Source of the DNA: Skeletonema tropicum
Taxonomy: Eukaryota; Bacillariophyta; Thalassiosirophyceae; Thalassiosirales; Thalassiosiraceae
Direction of reading: 5' to 3'
NCBI GenBank assembly: GCA_037178625.1
Contig: CM074132.1
Location: forward strand, 2,604,001-2,668,000
DNA length: 64,000 nucleotides
Shown: piece by piece, positions 30,307 through 41,188 of the stretch
How the letters are laid out: each line of letters begins with the position of its first letter
How positions within the stretch are numbered: the first letter of the stretch is position 1
Translations under genes and position numbers: made by a program
The notes under the pieces: generated by a model
Told to the model about the DNA's origin: nothing
Seen by the model: the letters and a program-made list of their open reading frames with translations, nothing else
The model's database searches: none

Positions 30307-32277
30307 TTACATTTTTCCTAATATCAGGAATACACCAGGACCACTGATAGACTTCAACCGAACAGCAAAGTTGCCAGGTCCTTTTACCTCTCCGACAACC
30401 ATAGAATACGGTGTATCTTCCTCTTCCCCGACCACATCTGTTTCAATCATCGGAGATTCAGATCCCTCGCGAATGATTGCAGCAGTGGCCCCACTCTTAC
30501 ATCGTGTATAAATTGTCACTGTCATTGTTTGGCCTTCCTTCAATTCAAAATCTTTACTTTTCTCTTGATGATTCTTTAAGTGCATCACCTTATTCAGAGC
30601 CACCACCTGTCTACTATCCTGTGGTTTGGAAGCGCCACCGTTGCCAGCACCAGTTGCTCTTACCCCTGCTGCAGCCTGAGCAAGAGATGGTCCCGTGCCA
30701 CCATAATCAGATGGGATTTGTGAATTGTCAATCAGATCTTGCATACGGGCAATGCCCTTTTTCGAGTTGGTGAACACTTCAATTTTTGACGCTGTCCTGG
30801 CATCGATTAATTTTCGTACTACAGACCAAACTAATCCGAACCAGCTTGGTGCATTGATGATAAGAAGACAGTGAAGAGTCTCTGGGAATGATGCCATTAC
30901 TTTTGCTCCCACTTTGATCATTTCAAGTGTGTCTGAATTCACCTGCGACCGCGATACTCCGGCCAAGTCATAAATAGTCATATTTTCAGTTCGAGCAAAG
31001 GCAGGATTGATACGCCTCCCCTCTTCTAACAGGTCCGTGTAACCGTGCATCATACCATTCCAATAGAACTGATCGGCATTTTCAATCTTCAAAAGACATT
31101 TGATCCCGTCTGGTTGTATAGATCCTAACTTCATGTACATCACAGGACACCCATTGCGCGCGTTTCCACAATATACTTCTGGGTATTGAGATAGGAAAAC
31201 ATCTCTTGAAAATCCCAATGATTCACTCAAATTGGGATAAAAGCCATGCTTCTTTGCTGTTTCAAATTCTTCCTTAGCATCGCCCAACAACTCAAACACC
31301 GCATCAACATCAAACTTGCGTGCTCGTAGCCATCTGCAAAGGCTATATGCCTCCTTTTCCACAACTGAAAAACTCCTCACAATTTCAGCGTAAATCGGAT
31401 CTCTACTCTTCAATTCAGACTGGAAACGCTTCACAGACTCGAGTTCCTCTTCAGTTAACGCTCCCGGAAATCCTTTTTCGGAAACAACGCCGGGAAGTTT
31501 CAAGTCTTCCAGAAGCACACTGGTACAATCGAAGATATCATTGGCATTCTGTTTCTCAGTAAGAGACATTAATCGTTGCGCTTGATGTTCCATTGCCGAC
31601 GCTGCCATTTCTGTGGCTTCTTTGTTTTGTTTTGATTGCTGCACATCCTCTTCACCGTATTGATAGGATTTCAACAGGCTTTTCATATTTGATGTACTCA
31701 CTGGTGACTTGAGTGTAGCATCCACAGCTACTGTCGGAATAGGAGGATATAGGTGAATACCCTCAAAGATCTCTTGAGGTATTGCGGCGTCATCCTTGGC
31801 AGAAAAGAAGAATTGACCATCAATTTCATGCGCGACAAATGAATCGAAACTATCCACCTCCTGAAACCACTCATCATCTGTACCTTCATGTGTCTCAAAG
31901 AAGAGACTAGATCTTGCGGATGTAACACTTCCACAGCTACTGATATTACCTATACCAGGCGGTGATGGTATCTGGCGTATTTCCAAGGGGGCACCCTCTT
32001 CGAACTTGTCGAGCATTTCAACTCTTTCATTGTTGATGTCGTCGACGGCATTTTTCTTTCCTTTCTTACGTTTTTTCTTGGAGGCATTGAAGCATGTGAA
32101 AAGAGAGGATATGCACCCCAGTTTCGACTTTGATTTTGCCATCTTCTTTTCTGTCATTTGAAGGATACTCCAGGTAGATGGCAGTGGAAGTGTATGTACG
32201 TTCAAACTCTCTTGAGGATGAGTATCGATAGGGCTGTTTGAGTGAATCTTGTGTAGTGAATGATGTGCTGGAGTCAT
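30307..32277 (-). CDS. SEC14-GOLD type lipid-transfer protein
   Basis: About 656 residues from the ATG at 32277. The frame is open to 32424, but the first 49 codons cover a GC-rich stretch with a repeated GGTCGGTGACTGGAC and look untranslated. Starts at 32157 or 32142 (MAKSKSKLGCISSLF) are also credible. A basic KKKRKKGKK cluster near the N-terminus could bind acidic lipids. The CRAL-TRIO domain includes RWLRARKFDVDAVFELLGDA, GCPVMYMKLGSIQPDG, MTIYDLAGVSRSQVNSDT, LHCLLIINAPSWFGLVWSV and SDYGGTGPSL. A C-terminal GOLD-like beta-sandwich follows (FELKEGQTMTVTIYTR to GPGVFLILGKM). This architecture exchanges phosphoinositides at membranes and links to secretory cargo through GOLD. Confidence 0.85.
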   Translation of the reverse strand: MTPAHHSLHKIHSNSPIDTHPQESLNVHTLPLPSTWSILQMTEKKMAKSKSKLGCISSLFTCFNASKKKRKKGKKNAVDDINNERVEMLDKFEEGAPLEIRQIPSPPGIGNISSCGSVTSARSSLFFETHEGTDDEWFQEVDSFDSFVAHEIDGQFFFSAKDDAAIPQEIFEGIHLYPPIPTVAVDATLKSPVSTSNMKSLLKSYQYGEEDVQQSKQNKEATEMAASAMEHQAQRLMSLTEKQNANDIFDCTSVLLEDLKLPGVVSEKGFPGALTEEELESVKRFQSELKSRDPIYAEIVRSFSVVEKEAYSLCRWLRARKFDVDAVFELLGDAKEEFETAKKHGFYPNLSESLGFSRDVFLSQYPEVYCGNARNGCPVMYMKLGSIQPDGIKCLLKIENADQFYWNGMMHGYTDLLEEGRRINPAFARTENMTIYDLAGVSRSQVNSDTLEMIKVGAKVMASFPETLHCLLIINAPSWFGLVWSVVRKLIDARTASKIEVFTNSKKGIARMQDLIDNSQIPSDYGGTGPSLAQAAAGVRATGAGNGGASKPQDSRQVVALNKVMHLKNHQEKSKDFELKEGQTMTVTIYTRCKSGATAAIIREGSESPMIETDVVGEEEDTPYSMVVGEVKGPGNFAVRLKSISGPGVFLILGKM

Positions 32278-32550
32278 TGTGCGTTGTGTCTTGCTTGGGC
32301 GGTGCGTTGGTGTTGTGGTGGGTGGCGCAGGAGGCCCGGCACATAAAAGAAATGGCGCGGCCCTGCATGTCCGGGACTGGCGCCGGTCGGTGACTGGACT
32401 GCACTGGTCGGTGACTGGACGCATCGAGTATCAAATCTTGTTAAATTTTCTACCTTCGTTTCTTACATTACAAATAAGCAAGGATAATGGTAGCTATCAT
32501 TATGTAGGTGGGAAGCCCGCCATTTCGTGGTCTTGCATCTTTCATCATGC

Positions 32551-34018
32551 ACTAGCCTCGCTGACGCTCGTCTAGCCGCTGCGCGGGTTTTCTAAATAAG
32601 AGAGGAGGCACCGGCTATCTACTACGATATTGATTGTGTCTACTTATATACATAGCAGTATTGAAATAGTATGTTATGTAACACTTTAATAATTATGTAA
32701 TAAAGGTTGTACATTGCCTTCTACGAATGCTGTGTAGTGATTACTGAGACACGGTTGGGAGAATATTGATTTATGTCAGAGGGATTATCTATGAAGAGGT
32801 TTAATGTGAACGTGTGGAAACGATTGAAGAGAGGTAGGAAGAAATTAGAGCGAGATGTAAATCATTTGGTGAAATAATATTCTACAGGACTGTTAGTATG
32901 ATTTGGCAGAGTTAGTACCCACTCTCGGATTCCTTCTTAATGTTGGTGAAAGTGGTGATGTAATTGACGTTAGAAGTTAAGCCAATCAAAGAAAGAGTCA
33001 ATCGAAAACTCTAAAAACGGGGGGGGGGGCAAGGGGTAAATCAAGATCAAAGAAAGAGTCGATCGAAAATGCCCGTGAAGGCCAAAGGACACGCGTTCGC
33101 ATCAACTTGTTTCATGATGTGTTCGCATCAACTTTCATGCTTCTCATCAGCTCCAGAAGAAGTTGATTGATATTTAGTAAAAGTTTACAGTGAGGGCTTG
33201 TATCTTATCTATCTCCATATAAAGAAAACACAAGGAAGCCTCCTGTAAACTCAAAACCCTATTTCTGACACTCACACATCAACTGTACCCTTACTAAAAA
33301 TTAGAACCCTATTTCTTGACACTCCACATCACACGTCCAAATCAAAGTTATCTTCCTCCAGTTAGCTCCCTCCCTCCATTTTTGTATGCTTTGATGCGTT
33401 CGCATCAACTTGTTTCATGATGTGTTCGCATCAACTTTCATGCTTCTCATCAGCTCCAGAAGAAGTTGATTGATATTTAGTAAAAGTTTACAGTGAGGGC
33501 TTGTATCTTATCTATCTCCATATAAAGAAAACACAAGGAAGCCTCCTGTAAACTCAAAACCCTATTTCTGACACTCACACATCAACTGTACCCTTACTAA
33601 AAATTAGAACCCTATTTCTTGACACTCCACATCACACGTCCAAAGAAAGAGTCGATCGAAAATGCCCGTGAAGGCCAAAGGACACGCCAAAGGGCCCGGA
33701 CCGACCGAACGACTTAGCTCATCTATCTCCATATAAAGAAAACACAAGGAAGCCTCCTGTAAACTCAAAACCCTATTTCTGACACTCACACATCAACTGT
33801 ACCCTTACTAAAAATTAGAACCCTATTTCTTGACACTCCACATCATTTCTGACACTCACACATCAACTGTACCCTTACTAAAAATTAGAACCCTATTTCT
33901 TGACACTCCACATCACACGTCCAAAGAAAGAGTCGATCGAAAATGCCCGTGAAGGCCAAAGGACACGCCAAAGGGCCCGGACCGACCGAACGACTTAGCT
34001 CCTCTCATTATTTAGATG
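32551..34018 (+). repeat. Left arm of a large inverted repeat flanking the amine oxidase gene
   Basis: Matches the reverse complement of 37920-38942. The outer end reads CTAGCCTCGCTGACGCTCGT. The first ~420 bp are about 98% alike by eye, and both arms end inward at ATTTAGATG. The left arm lacks ~345 bp present in the right arm (around 38175-38518). Instead it carries internally iterated blocks. A ~250-bp block occurs at about 33093-33342, 33396-33644 and partly at 33720-33925. A 43-bp or longer block containing ATGCCCGTGAAGGCCAAAGG occurs at 33052, 33645 and 33926. A G-run lies at about 33020. No transposase is encoded. Confidence 0.85.
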
Positions 34019-34293
34019 CCGCGGCGCCCGGCGCGGCTCGATCCTCGATCGCATCCCTACCTGTTCTTTTACGCCCGCCACCATCCAACAGCATCCAACG
34101 CACTAGTTCCGGGTTACGGCCATCACTGTCACTGTGGTGCCTATCATTATCTGAAATTAGCACAACCCATAATAATATTGGAGGAGAGTGAGGGAGACTC
34201 TTTCGTGTTCATTTTCTTCAGGTCTTCCTGCAAACAGCCGCTGACATCATCTGACATCTGACATCAAACCAACATACAGATACTCAACAGATA

Positions 34294-37200
34294 ATGACGA
34301 AGCCATCACGGAGCAGTTCTCGTCTTCGAACGTCGCCTCGTAGAGCTTCTAAACAGGGAGAAAGCGGGCTTGTGGGAGGTGAAGAATTACAGTGCAGTAA
34401 AAAACGTAAGGCGACATCAGCAGAGCTGGATCAAAAGAATGAAGTGCGTCGATCATCGAAGCGGCTGAGAGAGCAGCGAACTCCCGAAAGAACCGCTAAT
34501 AATGGTGCTACAAAAATCGAACCAGTCATAACAATACAGTCAGCAGGGGGGCGAAAGATTCCAATGAGATCTGCTCGGAATCGGCCTTCCTGGCGGCATC
34601 ATGATAGCTATACAACACGTAATAAATCAAACACAAAGAGCAAAAAGAGCGAGAAGAGCAACAATACAGCAACAAAACAGAAACAAACAATTATCAGTAA
34701 AGCTCGACGTCCTCCACGTGTTATTATTATTGGCGCAGGTATATCCGGTTTAGCCTGTGCACGTGAACTTAGTGAACGTCGGCATGATGTTCTTGTGTTA
34801 GAAGCTAGAAATAGATTGGGAGGGAGATTGAGAACGATAGATCTAATGATGGATGATGCTGAAACAGTAAGCGGCAGACAGGATGAAGTATGTGACGTAC
34901 AAAGCGAATTGTTCCAGGTAAAAAAATGGTCACCCGTCGACGTCGGCGGTGCTTTCATTCATGGAACGGGAGTTTACACTGCTACGGATTCGCATTCATC
35001 ACATGTTGGTTCACATGATTTTGGGACCAGCAAAAGTAGAAGTCGTGATGGATCAAAACTTAATAGTCGACAAGACAGCGATTCTGGTCCGATGAGGAAA
35101 TCAAAGCGGCTCTGCAACGTCAAAAGTGATCAGAAAGTAATTTACAAAGAAGGCAAAGATGCCAACGAGAATAAATTCAAGCGTGCCAATGGCAATGGCC
35201 TGCTAAATCCAGTATACAGTCTTGCCCAAAAGCTACGACTACCTCTCCATGCTACAGCCGGTGCTCATACTTGTCTGGTAGATCATAATGGAGCAAAAGT
35301 AAGTGACGAGGTTGATGAGAAAGTTTCGCATGATTTCAATCAGGTTTTAGATCTAGCAACTAAATGCTGTGAGAGTGGACGGTATGAATGGAATGATAAC
35401 ACTGATGGAGATGGAATCAATGGTGGTGCTTCAGATGCGATTATTAGACCAGGAGACGATTTCGCCAACGTGTTCGAAGAATGTAAGAAGCATCATTTTG
35501 ATAACTCTCCTAGAAGCGCTCAAGATCTTGACTCCAGTGATGAAGCAGTTCGTAACAACTTGTTTCAGTGGCATATAGCCAACCTTGAAATGAGCTCAGG
35601 CGCACCTATGAAGCAGCTGGGACAGAAATGGAACAAAGATGAACCATTTGGTTATGGTGGAGATCATTCTTATTTTGAATGTGGCACTCGTGATATCATA
35701 ACAGCTTTAGCAGAGGGGTTTGACTGCAGGGGTATAAGCAAACAATCTTCTCTTTTGAATGCCCCAAACTCAATTGACAAATCATCTTTGAAGAGGGGAA
35801 TTATTCAGTGTGGGATAGAGGTGAATGGAGTTAAAGTAATTGAGAGAGGAGAGGCCAAAGAACGCAGAAGATACAGTAGGCGGCACCCGATTGCATTGGA
35901 TGAGTCGAAACTCCGCCGATCACGCCGATCTAACAAAGGAAACCATATCCATTCAGGATCGCCTTCTTCACCAAATGGGAAACAAAATATACTTCCATCC
36001 TTTACATCGTATGCAAATGAAGAGAGTACTGTTGTCCATGTGACCACAACTTGTGGACTGACGCTTGAAGCCGATGCTGTCATCGTTTCAACACCGCTGG
36101 CAGTACTATCTGCACCACCAGGAGCTCCCGGTCACATTGCGTTTAGCCCTCCCTTGCCTGACTTCAAAACGAATGCAATGGATAGATTGGGAGTTGGTAC
36201 TTACAATAAGTGCTGCATGTCTTTTGAAAAGGCTTTTTGGAAAAATCTCTTTCCAACATCAAATGAGATGGACCAACGACTAGACTTTGTTGGTCACGCA
36301 GCCAAAGATCATGGGAAAGATATTTTGTTCTTGAGCATCAAGAACTCTCCAATTTTGGTGGCAATTTACGGTGGTTCAGAATACTCGAAGAAGGTGGAAA
36401 GCATACATGATGAAGAAGTTGTTGGAGAGTGTATGGAAGTTTTGAAAAAAATGTGCATCAAGGCACAACATTCACAAAGTCGTAGGACTAGGCAGCAAGT
36501 TGATGATATCACAATTCCAGAGTGGCCCATTGATTATTTCGTTTCGCGTTGGGGCTCAGATCCTTATAGTCGGGGTGCTTTCTCTTATGTTCCCCCTGGT
36601 ATCGATGGGTTTGAGGAGTTGTTGGCAATGTCAAAGCCAATTTATGATTTTTGTCCAGAGCATGAAACTCCGAGCAACAGGCCAAAAAGACCTTTAATAT
36701 TGTTTGCTGGTGAAGCAACGACTCCCTATCATCCGTCCACAATTCATGGCGCCTTTGAGAGTGGGATTCGTGAAGCATGCAGACTTGATTTAGCCCTAGA
36801 GCCAGACCTAAGTGAGTTCAAATTCAATGACTCGTTCATCTACAAGCCGACATTTTCAGTGCGACGTGCAAATGTCGTTCGCTCGAAAGCGGCATCAGCC
36901 ACTAAATCAGGACATCTCCTCAGTGAAACAACTGGAAGTGGAGATTGGAGCTTTGACAACGATATTAGCATCTTAAGAGGAGTTGAGAGTTTTGGTTGCT
37001 CTGTTGAAGGCATGGCAAAAATCAAGTCGAAAATAATGGCCTCAGATAACACGTACAAAACAGCGGATTTATTGAACAGGTACAAATTTCTCCGAAGTTT
37101 CCTTGATGATAAACCAGAAGCAAGCTTGGGCTGGGACAAGAGCGAGTGGTCCCTTCCCGAAGGAAGCTGGCTTGCACCAGGGGTGAATCAATCTATGAAG

Positions 37201-37542
37201 AGGAAAGCACCCATGGAAGCGAAGAGAGTTGCTGCATCACAGCTAAAGCTGCTGTCTGACGTCAAAGTCGGAACCAAACTGGCAATTTTATGGCCCGATG
37301 ATGAGATATATTATCGGGGAATTGTGAAAGCTCACCACTCCATGGTCTCTGGAAAGTATGGGAGCTGCTATGCGGAAGAAGACAAAGGCTTTGTATACAC
37401 AATTGATTATGATGATGGAAGCGAAGAGACTCTTAATATGGCACATGAAAGATTCCACATCATCAAAGATTTGGCTGAACCTTCTCGACGGTCATCTAGA
37501 AATGCGAAGAAGAAGTGGGACGCATCCTTTGAACTCCATTGA
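34294..37542 (+). CDS. LSD1-like FAD amine oxidase with C-terminal Tudor-like domain
   Basis: 1082 residues, intronless. The first ~140 are basic and Ser-rich (nuclear-type). The FAD-binding motif is at 142-180: VIIIGAGISGLACARELSER, with GxGxxG at 147-152, then VLEARNRLGGRLRT. The VDVGGAFIHGTG motif follows. The substrate part contains long low-complexity inserts. Later blocks are VIVSTPLAVLSAPPGAPGHI and LILFAGEATTPYHPSTIHGA-FESGIREA, the typical C-terminal FAD contact of flavin amine oxidases. At about 985-1065 a small beta-barrel (VGTKLAILWPDDEIYYRGIV, then VYTIDYDDGSEETLNM) resembles a Tudor/Agenet reader. No SWIRM domain or tower is visible. A chromatin amine oxidase or histone lysine demethylase is the best call, and polyamine oxidase is the alternative. 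The gene lies wholly inside a large inverted repeat. Confidence 0.85.
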   Translation: MTKPSRSSSRLRTSPRRASKQGESGLVGGEELQCSKKRKATSAELDQKNEVRRSSKRLREQRTPERTANNGATKIEPVITIQSAGGRKIPMRSARNRPSWRHHDSYTTRNKSNTKSKKSEKSNNTATKQKQTIISKARRPPRVIIIGAGISGLACARELSERRHDVLVLEARNRLGGRLRTIDLMMDDAETVSGRQDEVCDVQSELFQVKKWSPVDVGGAFIHGTGVYTATDSHSSHVGSHDFGTSKSRSRDGSKLNSRQDSDSGPMRKSKRLCNVKSDQKVIYKEGKDANENKFKRANGNGLLNPVYSLAQKLRLPLHATAGAHTCLVDHNGAKVSDEVDEKVSHDFNQVLDLATKCCESGRYEWNDNTDGDGINGGASDAIIRPGDDFANVFEECKKHHFDNSPRSAQDLDSSDEAVRNNLFQWHIANLEMSSGAPMKQLGQKWNKDEPFGYGGDHSYFECGTRDIITALAEGFDCRGISKQSSLLNAPNSIDKSSLKRGIIQCGIEVNGVKVIERGEAKERRRYSRRHPIALDESKLRRSRRSNKGNHIHSGSPSSPNGKQNILPSFTSYANEESTVVHVTTTCGLTLEADAVIVSTPLAVLSAPPGAPGHIAFSPPLPDFKTNAMDRLGVGTYNKCCMSFEKAFWKNLFPTSNEMDQRLDFVGHAAKDHGKDILFLSIKNSPILVAIYGGSEYSKKVESIHDEEVVGECMEVLKKMCIKAQHSQSRRTRQQVDDITIPEWPIDYFVSRWGSDPYSRGAFSYVPPGIDGFEELLAMSKPIYDFCPEHETPSNRPKRPLILFAGEATTPYHPSTIHGAFESGIREACRLDLALEPDLSEFKFNDSFIYKPTFSVRRANVVRSKAASATKSGHLLSETTGSGDWSFDNDISILRGVESFGCSVEGMAKIKSKIMASDNTYKTADLLNRYKFLRSFLDDKPEASLGWDKSEWSLPEGSWLAPGVNQSMKRKAPMEAKRVAASQLKLLSDVKVGTKLAILWPDDEIYYRGIVKAHHSMVSGKYGSCYAEEDKGFVYTIDYDDGSEETLNMAHERFHIIKDLAEPSRRSSRNAKKKWDASFELH

Positions 37543-37919
37543 TGCATCATTATGATAACACGTGTACCAAGAGATGAAGCCTGAGAGATTATTGTCACGC
37601 TATCGATAGTAGTAAACAGATCGAGAGAAGTGTGCTTGGATCGGCCAGACTCAAAGCCCTACCATTCTCTACAGAGAACAGGGCACACAGTCCAAGTCAT
37701 CACTTAAGACTAGTTGTCACGATAGATGACCCCCTTCACTCCTTTGTACTGATACTATCGACAGGACGATTCACAATCACCTAACACTTTCCCCACAGAC
37801 AGCCCTACCACGCACCGCGTGCGTCCAAATCTCAAATCTAAACCGAACTCTAGAGGCCTCCCGGGATAGTGAGCTCACGGGCGTGCCCACAACATAGTCT
37901 GGTTTGAGGATGGAGAGGC
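37543..37919. other. 3' flank of the amine oxidase gene inside the inverted repeat
   Basis: Unique sequence, with no gene seen. It ends where the right repeat arm starts. Confidence 0.5.
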
Positions 37920-38942
37920 CATCTAAATAATGAGAGGAGCTAAGTCGTTCGTTCTGTCGTTCTGTCGGTCGTTCGTTCTGTCGTTCTGTCGGTCGGTCGT
38001 TCTGTCGGTCGGTCGGTCGGTCGGTCGTTCTGTCGTTCTGTCCGGGCCCTTTGGCGTGTCCTTTGGCCTTCACGGGCATTTTCGATCGACTCTTTCTTTG
38101 ATTGGCTTGATTTGACCCCTTGCCCCCCCCCGTTTTTAGAGTTTTCGATTGACTCTTTCTTTGATTGCCTTAGAAAGAACACGGATTCGGAACAATGTTC
38201 TACCCAGAACACGGCGTTTCTTACACAGGTATCTACTCTCAAGGGGAGGTGCAATGTGATACCACCCTATCCTCTGCCGAGATCAACCTTCATCTCCAAA
38301 CACACCTCATCCATGTCTCCAACATCCTCAACAACGTACAGGAGGATTTGGATGATGCAAAGACCACGATCGAACAGGTCAATTGCTCCTTGACTAACTG
38401 GAAAACAAAATTTGATATTGTGTGTAACTTAGCACAGAGTTCTGGGGTCGATCTTGAAACCCTCAACAATATCAGAAATGAACATGATACTCTTACATTG
38501 TACAACAAGGCTCTCACTTCTAACGTCAATTACATCACCACTTTCACCAACATTAAGAAGGAATCCGAGAGTGGGTACTAACTCTGCCAAATCATACTAA
38601 AAGTCCTGTAGAATATTATTTCACCAAATGATTTACGTCTCGCTCTAATTTCTTCCTACCTGTCTTCAATCGTTTCCACACGTTCACATTAAACCTCTTC
38701 ATAGATAATCCCTCTCACATAAATCAATATTCTCCCAACCGTTTCTCAGTAATCACTACACAGCATTCGTAGAAGGCAATGTACAACCTTTATTACATAA
38801 TTATTAAAGTGTTACATAACGTACTATTTGAATACTGCTATGTATATAAGTAGACACAATCAATATCGTAGTAGATAGCCGGTGCCTCCTCTCTTATTTA
38901 GAAAACCCGCGCAGCGGCTAGACGAGCGTCAGCGAGGCTAGT
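37920..38942 (-). repeat. Right arm of the large inverted repeat
   Basis: Reverse complement of the left arm. It carries a GTTCTGTCG/GTCG-type simple repeat expansion at about 37944-38042, where the left arm has only GGACCGACCGAACGA, and it keeps a ~345-bp stretch with an open frame that the left arm has lost. The outer end is GAGGCTAG at 38941, immediately abutting the terminal repeat of the Mutator-like element. Confidence 0.85.
38195..38581 (+). CDS. Hypothetical 128-residue helical protein inside the right repeat arm
   Basis: Open from ATG 38195 to the stop at 38579-38581. The sequence is rich in Asn, Leu and Glu with heptad-like stretches (HLIHVSNILNNVQEDLDDAK, NIRNEHDTLTLYNKALTSN), suggesting a coiled coil. 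Most of it lies in the segment deleted from the left arm. No homologue was recognised. It may be a repeat-encoded protein or a chance frame. Confidence 0.35.
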   Translation: MFYPEHGVSYTGIYSQGEVQCDTTLSSAEINLHLQTHLIHVSNILNNVQEDLDDAKTTIEQVNCSLTNWKTKFDIVCNLAQSSGVDLETLNNIRNEHDTLTLYNKALTSNVNYITTFTNIKKESESGY

Positions 38943-39359
38943 TCCTATTATTGGCAGTTCAGGTTCAGTTATTAGGACGGAGTCCCATTATTTCCAACCC
39001 AAAGGTCCGGGTACTGGATTTCTTGTACACAAGAACCTCCTCTATTTCAAATCCGCTCCAAGCCAACGGTGAGTTCACTTCCACGACCTCACCGCACCTC
39101 CCACACCCACTACACCTACCACCTACCTACCACCGCACAATGAATGTCACCTTGACAATGGAAGGGCCGTCTCCTATGCGAAGCGAGCGCAGCGAGCGGA
39201 GCATCTCCATGGGGAAGATGAGCCGAGCGGAGCGATACGATGTTCTAAGTGGAGCGTTGCTCTCACAGAGAACTATATTCAGTCTAAGTCAGATGCGTAC
39301 AGTGTCGGTCCTAATAAGAAAGATATAAATATAAAGTTTACCGAGGGACTATTGCAGTT

Positions 39360-40926
39360 TTGCGCTACTTCTTTCTATGTCCTGAGGTTGTCACTTTCGA
39401 TGTGACGAGCCATACAAACAAGAATGGGTTCCACTTGTTGACCTTCTCATGCCGCACAAGTGTCGACAAGCAGGTTGTTTTCTGCCGTGTGTGGTTGCCT
39501 GACCAACGACGAGCATCCTTTCGGTATGTGTTTCAGGAAGGCTTGAGGAAAATATTGCCCGCACATGTCTTAGCAAGAGTTCGCTTCTTAATCTGCGATG
39601 GAGATCCACAACAGAATGCGGAGCTTCGAATCGCGATCAAATTGTTATGCCCACACGCTAGAATTGGCGGATGTTCCTTTCATATGTTCGGAAATGGTTG
39701 GAATAGGCATGTGGGTAGAATTGGATCAAATAGTGGGCAGAGACTTCCGGAATAGAGACAAGTCTTCTTGGTCAAATCTTCCGACTGGCCCGCATTTACT
39801 GACTTACGCGGAGGGGTTGATGGTCCAATCACATAAGAGAGCGCAACTTTACAAAGTTCGCCGTGTTGGCAGAAGTCGGTTTCAGGTTGTGTATGTGGGG
39901 GAAAATTGTGACCATTCCTTTGTCTCTCGCTATATTGATGATTGGTCGTCCGCCGAGGATGATGATGCCACAATTTCATCAGACGACACAAATGGCAAGG
40001 GTAGCGAAGAAGAGGATGACATTGGAGGTGCATATTGTCCACGTTTCAGCAGAGCATATACTGTTGATTTGAATGAAACCTGCAGTAGCTGTGATTGTTA
40101 TCACTTTCAGCGAGCTGGATTTCCCTGCCCACATATGAATGCATCGGCAAATGCAGTTTGCGACGCAAATGGTACAAAGTTCGAAGGATTTGGACATCAT
40201 AGTGTCAGTGTAAGATGGTGGACAAATTACATGTATTGGGGATATAGGTGTCCAGAATGTCCTGAAGAAAAAGAGATGCCGAAACTTTTTCATCATCTTG
40301 CCAAGAATGATGCTAAGGGGCCGCAGTTTTGCCATGTCATTCCTTCGTCAATGCCGATCAAGCCACCCGTTGAACCCTTGCCTGCTGTTGAACGGATCAA
40401 GAACTATCCGAAAGCTTCACTGCCCTCTCTCTTGCAACATTACAGGTCTGACAGATTTGATATGTTGTTGTCAGAAACTCATCTCCCATCTGGGTCTCAA
40501 GAATTGGAAGCCTCTGTTGATGATGATTACATTCTTGGTGAAATTGATGTGCTTCGTGCCTCAAGCGATGGTAACTTTGAAGCCATCATGGATGAATTGA
40601 ACCAACAAGATACCCTTTCTTTGCAAGAAGTCGATTCTACTAGAGATGTACAGGTCGCATTGAAGCCAGTCTTTAATGAAGCATGTGATCTCCTCAAACA
40701 ATGCCCTGAAATGGCACCAGAGTTTGAGCGCATGATGAAGTCGTGCATTGCTGACATGCACAAGAAAATAGCTGCAAAGGAAGCCGCATCTCAAGACTCT
40801 TCAACTTCGCCGACGACGGAACCCACTACGGCTGGAAAGAAGAGGTCTTGGAAAGCTGTTACTTCTAGAGAGTACAATGGGCCACCAAGGGTAAAAGTTG
40901 CTAAGAATAGTAAATTTTCAAGTTAG
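39360..40926 (+). pseudogene. MULE transposase, broken by frame change and internal loss
   Basis: The first part (frame of 39360-39755) has the catalytic-core blocks VTFDVTSHTNKNGFHLLTFS (Asp with the N of DxxxxxN), FLICDGDPQQNAELRIA (second Asp) and GGCSFHMFGNGW (the C-x2-H element). The second part is in another frame (open 39598-40926). It carries a SWIM zinc finger, CSSCDCYHFQRAGFPCPHMN (CxC...CxH), then an uncharacterised tail ending near 40926. The ~100 residues that normally separate the C-x2-H block from the SWIM finger are shortened. The frame changes between about 39690 and 39755, so an active enzyme is unlikely unless an unseen intron repairs it. Confidence 0.75.
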
Positions 40927-41188
40927 TGTTGTAATTACGGTGTTGCTGTCCACTTTTGGTGCGTCGGCGAAATGGGATGCACATGATATGACTTCGGTCC
41001 ACTAGCGTGCGTCAATACTTGGTACAGCAAGCAACCATCAACTATTTTATTGCAAGTGGCTGCGACCTTTGGAGCTGCATGACTAAGTTCGACAACAAAG
41101 AAGGCTGCACCTCAAAACTTCGCCGACGTCGGACACTACTACTTCTGGAGAGAAGAGGTCTTGGAGAGCTGTTACAGAAATAGTGTCT

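Noticed and set aside
32278..32424. 49-residue N-terminal extension of the SEC14-GOLD protein
   Set aside because: Covers a GC-rich sequence with a repeated GGTCGGTGACTGGAC and has no conserved look. Probably 5' UTR, though not excluded.
33052..34001. Possible CRISPR-like spaced repeats
   Set aside because: Units are long (about 43 and 250 bp), few, and irregularly spaced in a nuclear transposon-like arm. No cas genes, and the window is clearly eukaryotic.
37777..38079. 100-codon minus frame with TERQNDRPTDR repeats
   Set aside because: Translation of the simple-repeat expansion in the right repeat arm. No start context or domain.
39598..39760. ATG at 39598 as start of a separate SWIM-finger protein
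   Set aside because: The first ~50 codons are an out-of-frame reading of the transposase core. The SWIM part is the 3' half of the broken MULE transposase.
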